From assembly GCA_964390695.1 (NCBI GenBank), contig CAYMKI010000159.1:1-6906 (forward strand): DNA of 6,906 bases, given 5' to 3'. The position numbers and the translations under genes were made by a program. Source of the DNA: CAWACC01 sp964390695 (lineage in GTDB: Bacteria > Chlamydiota > Chlamydiia > Chlamydiales > Parachlamydiaceae). Of the stretch, positions 4,803-6,906 are shown piece by piece (the stretch's first letter is position 1; every line of letters starts with the position of its first letter). The notes beneath the pieces are model-generated. The model ran no database searches. It had not been told where the DNA came from and saw nothing but the letters and a program-made list of their open reading frames with translations.

Positions 4803-6906
4803 ATGAATGTTAATCAAATGTGCAGTGAAATAAATAATATATTTGAAATTGTTGTCGATCAATATAAAGATAAAATTCAACCAAAAGAAAGAGAATGGAT
4901 CAAACAAGCCATAACCGAAATCAAAAATCCAGATAAATGCATTAAAATTGAAGATACAATATCGCGCCAAGTGGATGGTTTGCATTCTTTTACTTCCGAT
5001 CAAATTATACACTTGGTAAATATGCTGCAATTAGGAATGAAGCAAGATACAATTAATGAACAAGTTCATAGCCACTTCTGTCAAAAAGTTGCAGCCTTTG
5101 TTTTACAGAATAACATACCCATAGATCGCTTGCTCAAGGAATCTGCAGATAAGAATTTTGCTTTAGAAGTGGTTGTTCAACAAATCAAGAAAAGTGGTCT
5201 ACTTCCATTAAAAGCAGCAAAATCTTTGATCAGTAGTGGAATAGACACACATAGCACAGAAGTGCAATCGATGCTCATAGAGATCGCGAAGTTAGCAGTT
5301 CAACAAAATAGCGAAACAACCTCTAAACATATACAGAGTTACGGCATAGACGCTTCCAAACCCCAAGGGCAACAGGCGATGATCTATATTGCTAAGTTGG
5401 GAGCTCAGCAAGATGCTTTCGGTATATCTAAATATATAAATAACTATGCTATCGACGCCTCCAAGCTCGAAGGGCAAGAGGCTTTGATAGAGATAGCCAA
5501 GTTAGCAGCTAAGCATAGTGATTGGCAAATCTCCAAATACATAAAAAACTATGGCATCGACGCCTCTAAGCCCGAGGGACAACTGGCGTTGATCGAGATC
5601 GCCAAGCTGGCAGCCCTCTACAATGGCCAAGTAACATCCGAGTACATTAAGAAATATGGTATCGACGCCTCTAAGCCCGAGGGACAGCAGGCGCTGATCG
5701 AGATCGCTAAGTTTGCGGCTCAGCAAGATGGAGAAAGAACCTCAGAACACATAAAAAACTATGACATCAACGCCTCTACGTCCGAGGGGCTGCAGGCGCT
5801 ACTCGAGATCGCTAAACTGGCGGCTCAGCAAAATGGCTGGGGAACCTCCTATTACATACAAAACTATGGCTTCGACGCCTCTAAGCCCGAGGGACAGCAG
5901 GCGCTGATCGAGATCGCTAAGTTGGCAGCCCAGCAAGGTGGCAGGGGAACTTCTCTGTATATAAAGAAGTATGGCATCAATGCCGCTACGCCTGAGGGAC
6001 AGCAGGCAATAATTGAAATTGCCAAGCTGGCGGCTCAGCAAGATGGTTGCGGAACCTCCGATTACATAAAGAACTACGGTATTGACTCGTCCAAGCCAAA
6101 GGGGCGGCAGGCATTGATAGAGATCGCCATGTTGGCGGCTCAGCAAAATGGAGAAGAAACCTCCAAATACATAAAGAACTATGGCTTCGACGTATTTACT
6201 TTAGAGGGACAGCAGGCATTGATAGAGATCGCCAAATTGGCTGCTCGACAAAGTGGCTCGGGAACCTCCGAACTTATAAAAAATTATGGCATCGACGCCT
6301 CTACCTCCGAGGGGCAACAGGCGTTGATCGATATCGCTAAGCTGGCAGCCCAGCAAGATGGCAGGGGAACCTCCTATTACATACAAAACTATGGTATCGA
6401 TGCAAATACGCCAGAGGGGCAACAAGCACTGATCGAGATAGCCAAGCTGGCGGCTCAGCAAAATGGCGAAGGAACTTCCATGTATATACAAAATTATGAC
6501 ATCGACGTTTCCAAACCTGAAGGGCAACAGGCGCTAATCGAGATTGCAAAATTGGCTGCTCGGCAGAGTGGCAGAGGAATATCTATAAACATAAAAAACT
6601 ACGGTTTTGACGCCTCCAAATCTGAGGGGCAGCGGGCTTTGATCGAGATTGCAAAATTGGCAGCTCAGCAGAGTGGCGAAGCAACCTCCATGTTCATAAA
6701 GAACTATGGCATCGACGTTTCCATGCCTAAAGGACAACAGGCGTTTATCGAGATTGCAAAATTGGCAGCTCAGCAGAGTGGCGAAGCAACCTCCATGTTC
6801 ATAAAGAACTATGGCATCGACGTTTCCATGCCTAAAGGACAACAGGCGTTTATCGAGATTGCAAAATTGGCAGCTCAGCAGAGTGGCGAAGCAACCTCCA
6901 TGTTCA
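4803..6906 (+). CDS. Large 35-residue tandem-repeat protein, function unknown, 3' end outside window
   Basis: The frame from the ATG at 4803 stays open for 701 codons to the right edge. An in-frame TAA at 4785 excludes a much longer N-terminus; a weak GGTG (4792-4795) lies 7 bases upstream. I do not recognise the family. Residues 1-156 are a mostly helical-looking, AT-rich, non-repetitive domain (start MNVNQMCSEINNIFEIVVDQ) with no obvious signal peptide or membrane segment; its end, residues 120-156, is a degenerate 37-residue repeat ending SSGIDTHSTEVQ and probably caps the array. From residue 157 come 15 full 35-residue units and a partial one, with no insertions. Each reads as a long helix (ALIEIAKLAAQQ), a turn with N/D/S/G-Gly, a short helix (TSxYIKNYGID) and a loop (ASKPEGQQ). 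This is an alpha-solenoid-like pattern; PPR repeats are also 35 residues and TALE repeats 33-35, but similarity is only general. A scaffold or secreted effector in a host-associated bacterium is plausible. Its product is unproven. Confidence 0.85.
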   Translation, partial: MNVNQMCSEINNIFEIVVDQYKDKIQPKEREWIKQAITEIKNPDKCIKIEDTISRQVDGLHSFTSDQIIHLVNMLQLGMKQDTINEQVHSHFCQKVAAFVLQNNIPIDRLLKESADKNFALEVVVQQIKKSGLLPLKAAKSLISSGIDTHSTEVQSMLIEIAKLAVQQNSETTSKHIQSYGIDASKPQGQQAMIYIAKLGAQQDAFGISKYINNYAIDASKLEGQEALIEIAKLAAKHSDWQISKYIKNYGIDASKPEGQLALIEIAKLAALYNGQVTSEYIKKYGIDASKPEGQQALIEIAKFAAQQDGERTSEHIKNYDINASTSEGLQALLEIAKLAAQQNGWGTSYYIQNYGFDASKPEGQQALIEIAKLAAQQGGRGTSLYIKKYGINAATPEGQQAIIEIAKLAAQQDGCGTSDYIKNYGIDSSKPKGRQALIEIAMLAAQQNGEETSKYIKNYGFDVFTLEGQQALIEIAKLAARQSGSGTSELIKNYGIDASTSEGQQALIDIAKLAAQQDGRGTSYYIQNYGIDANTPEGQQALIEIAKLAAQQNGEGTSMYIQNYDIDVSKPEGQQALIEIAKLAARQSGRGISINIKNYGFDASKSEGQRALIEIAKLAAQQSGEATSMFIKNYGIDVSMPKGQQAFIEIAKLAAQQSGEATSMFIKNYGIDVSMPKGQQAFIEIAKLAAQQSGEATSMF
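5271..6906 (+). repeat. In-frame 105-bp tandem repeat array (15 complete units plus 61 bases)
   Basis: Units start at 5271 and every 105 bases after it (5376, 5481, 5586 and so on to 6846) without a single length change. Fixed residues in unit numbering are I3, I5, A6, A9, S18, I21, Y24 and G33, with near-invariant A1, K7, L8, Q11, D27 and Q35 (u2-u4, u6-u9 and u13 hold scattered exceptions). Variable positions cluster at 13, 15, 16, 19 and 20. The perfect register points to selection for repeat geometry. The array continues past the window. Confidence 0.95.
6642..6906 (+). repeat. Perfect 105-bp duplication at the right end of the array
   Basis: Every base from 6642 to 6801 is identical to the base 105 positions later, so unit 14 (after its first two codons), unit 15 and the visible part of unit 16 are the same DNA. 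The protein segment carries SGEATSMFIKNYGIDV in each. Other units differ at many positions, so this is either a very recent expansion or an assembly artefact at the edge of a hard-to-resolve repeat. Confidence 0.9.

Noticed and set aside
5292..6842. Series of minus-strand open frames with repeated GVDAIVLYVIGG-like words
   Set aside because: They are the antisense of the 105-base repeat array. Perfect three-base register in the plus gene keeps the opposite frame open as well; the frames are broken into pieces by stops and have no ribosome sites.
5271..6906. Direct assignment of the array as TALE-like DNA-binding repeats (EGQQAL against GGKQAL)
   Set aside because: The short motif resemblance is real, but the loop matching the TALE specificity residues (DASKPEG) is among the more conserved parts here, while variability lies in the other turn.

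Overview
The window looks like part of a bacterial chromosome, most likely from the Chlamydiota and probably an amoeba- or protist-associated lineage. The main support is a long-form pyrophosphate-dependent phosphofructokinase directly downstream of an alpha/beta hydrolase. As I recall, chlamydiae carry a similar pairing (C. trachomatis CT205-CT206-CT207). A large tandem-repeat protein of the kind common in intracellular symbionts lies next to it. This assignment is an inference; no rRNA or other decisive marker is present.

Layout. (1) Bases 1-465, minus strand: the N-terminal 155 codons of a penicillin-acylase-family Ntn hydrolase with an N-terminal hydrophobic segment, cut by the window edge. 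(2) Bases 466-591: a short divergent control region with a very good sigma70-like promoter for sdaA and a weaker opposing one for the acylase gene. (3) Bases 592-4408, plus strand: a tight three-gene unit of sdaA (iron-sulfur L-serine dehydratase), an alpha/beta hydrolase and a PPi-dependent 6-phosphofructokinase. Gaps are 12 and 14 bases, each gene has its own Shine-Dalgarno sequence, and no internal promoter or terminator is obvious. The hydrolase contains a 10-N assembly gap that falsely breaks its frame. (4) Bases 4409-4802: non-coding DNA holding two tandem copies of a roughly 132-base element with CACAGAG-like words, then a promoter. (5) Bases 4803-6906, plus strand: the first 701 codons of an unrecognised protein running off the window. 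It has an AT-rich N-terminal domain of about 156 residues followed by at least 15 complete and one partial 35-residue helix-pair-like repeats in perfect 105-base register.

How the genes fit together. Serine dehydratase converts L-serine to pyruvate and ammonia. PPi-dependent phosphofructokinase makes the fructose-6-phosphate step reversible and ATP-sparing. The sdaA-hydrolase-pfp unit therefore looks like central carbon metabolism tuned to a host-derived amino acid and sugar-phosphate supply; the hydrolase's substrate is unknown.

The most interesting item is the 35-residue repeat protein. Its units keep a fixed scaffold, while a few positions around one inter-helix turn vary strongly. Its DNA shows recent unit duplication at the right edge and patchwork identity between distant units. 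It is a candidate alpha-solenoid binding protein, possibly a secreted effector, of no family I can name with confidence.
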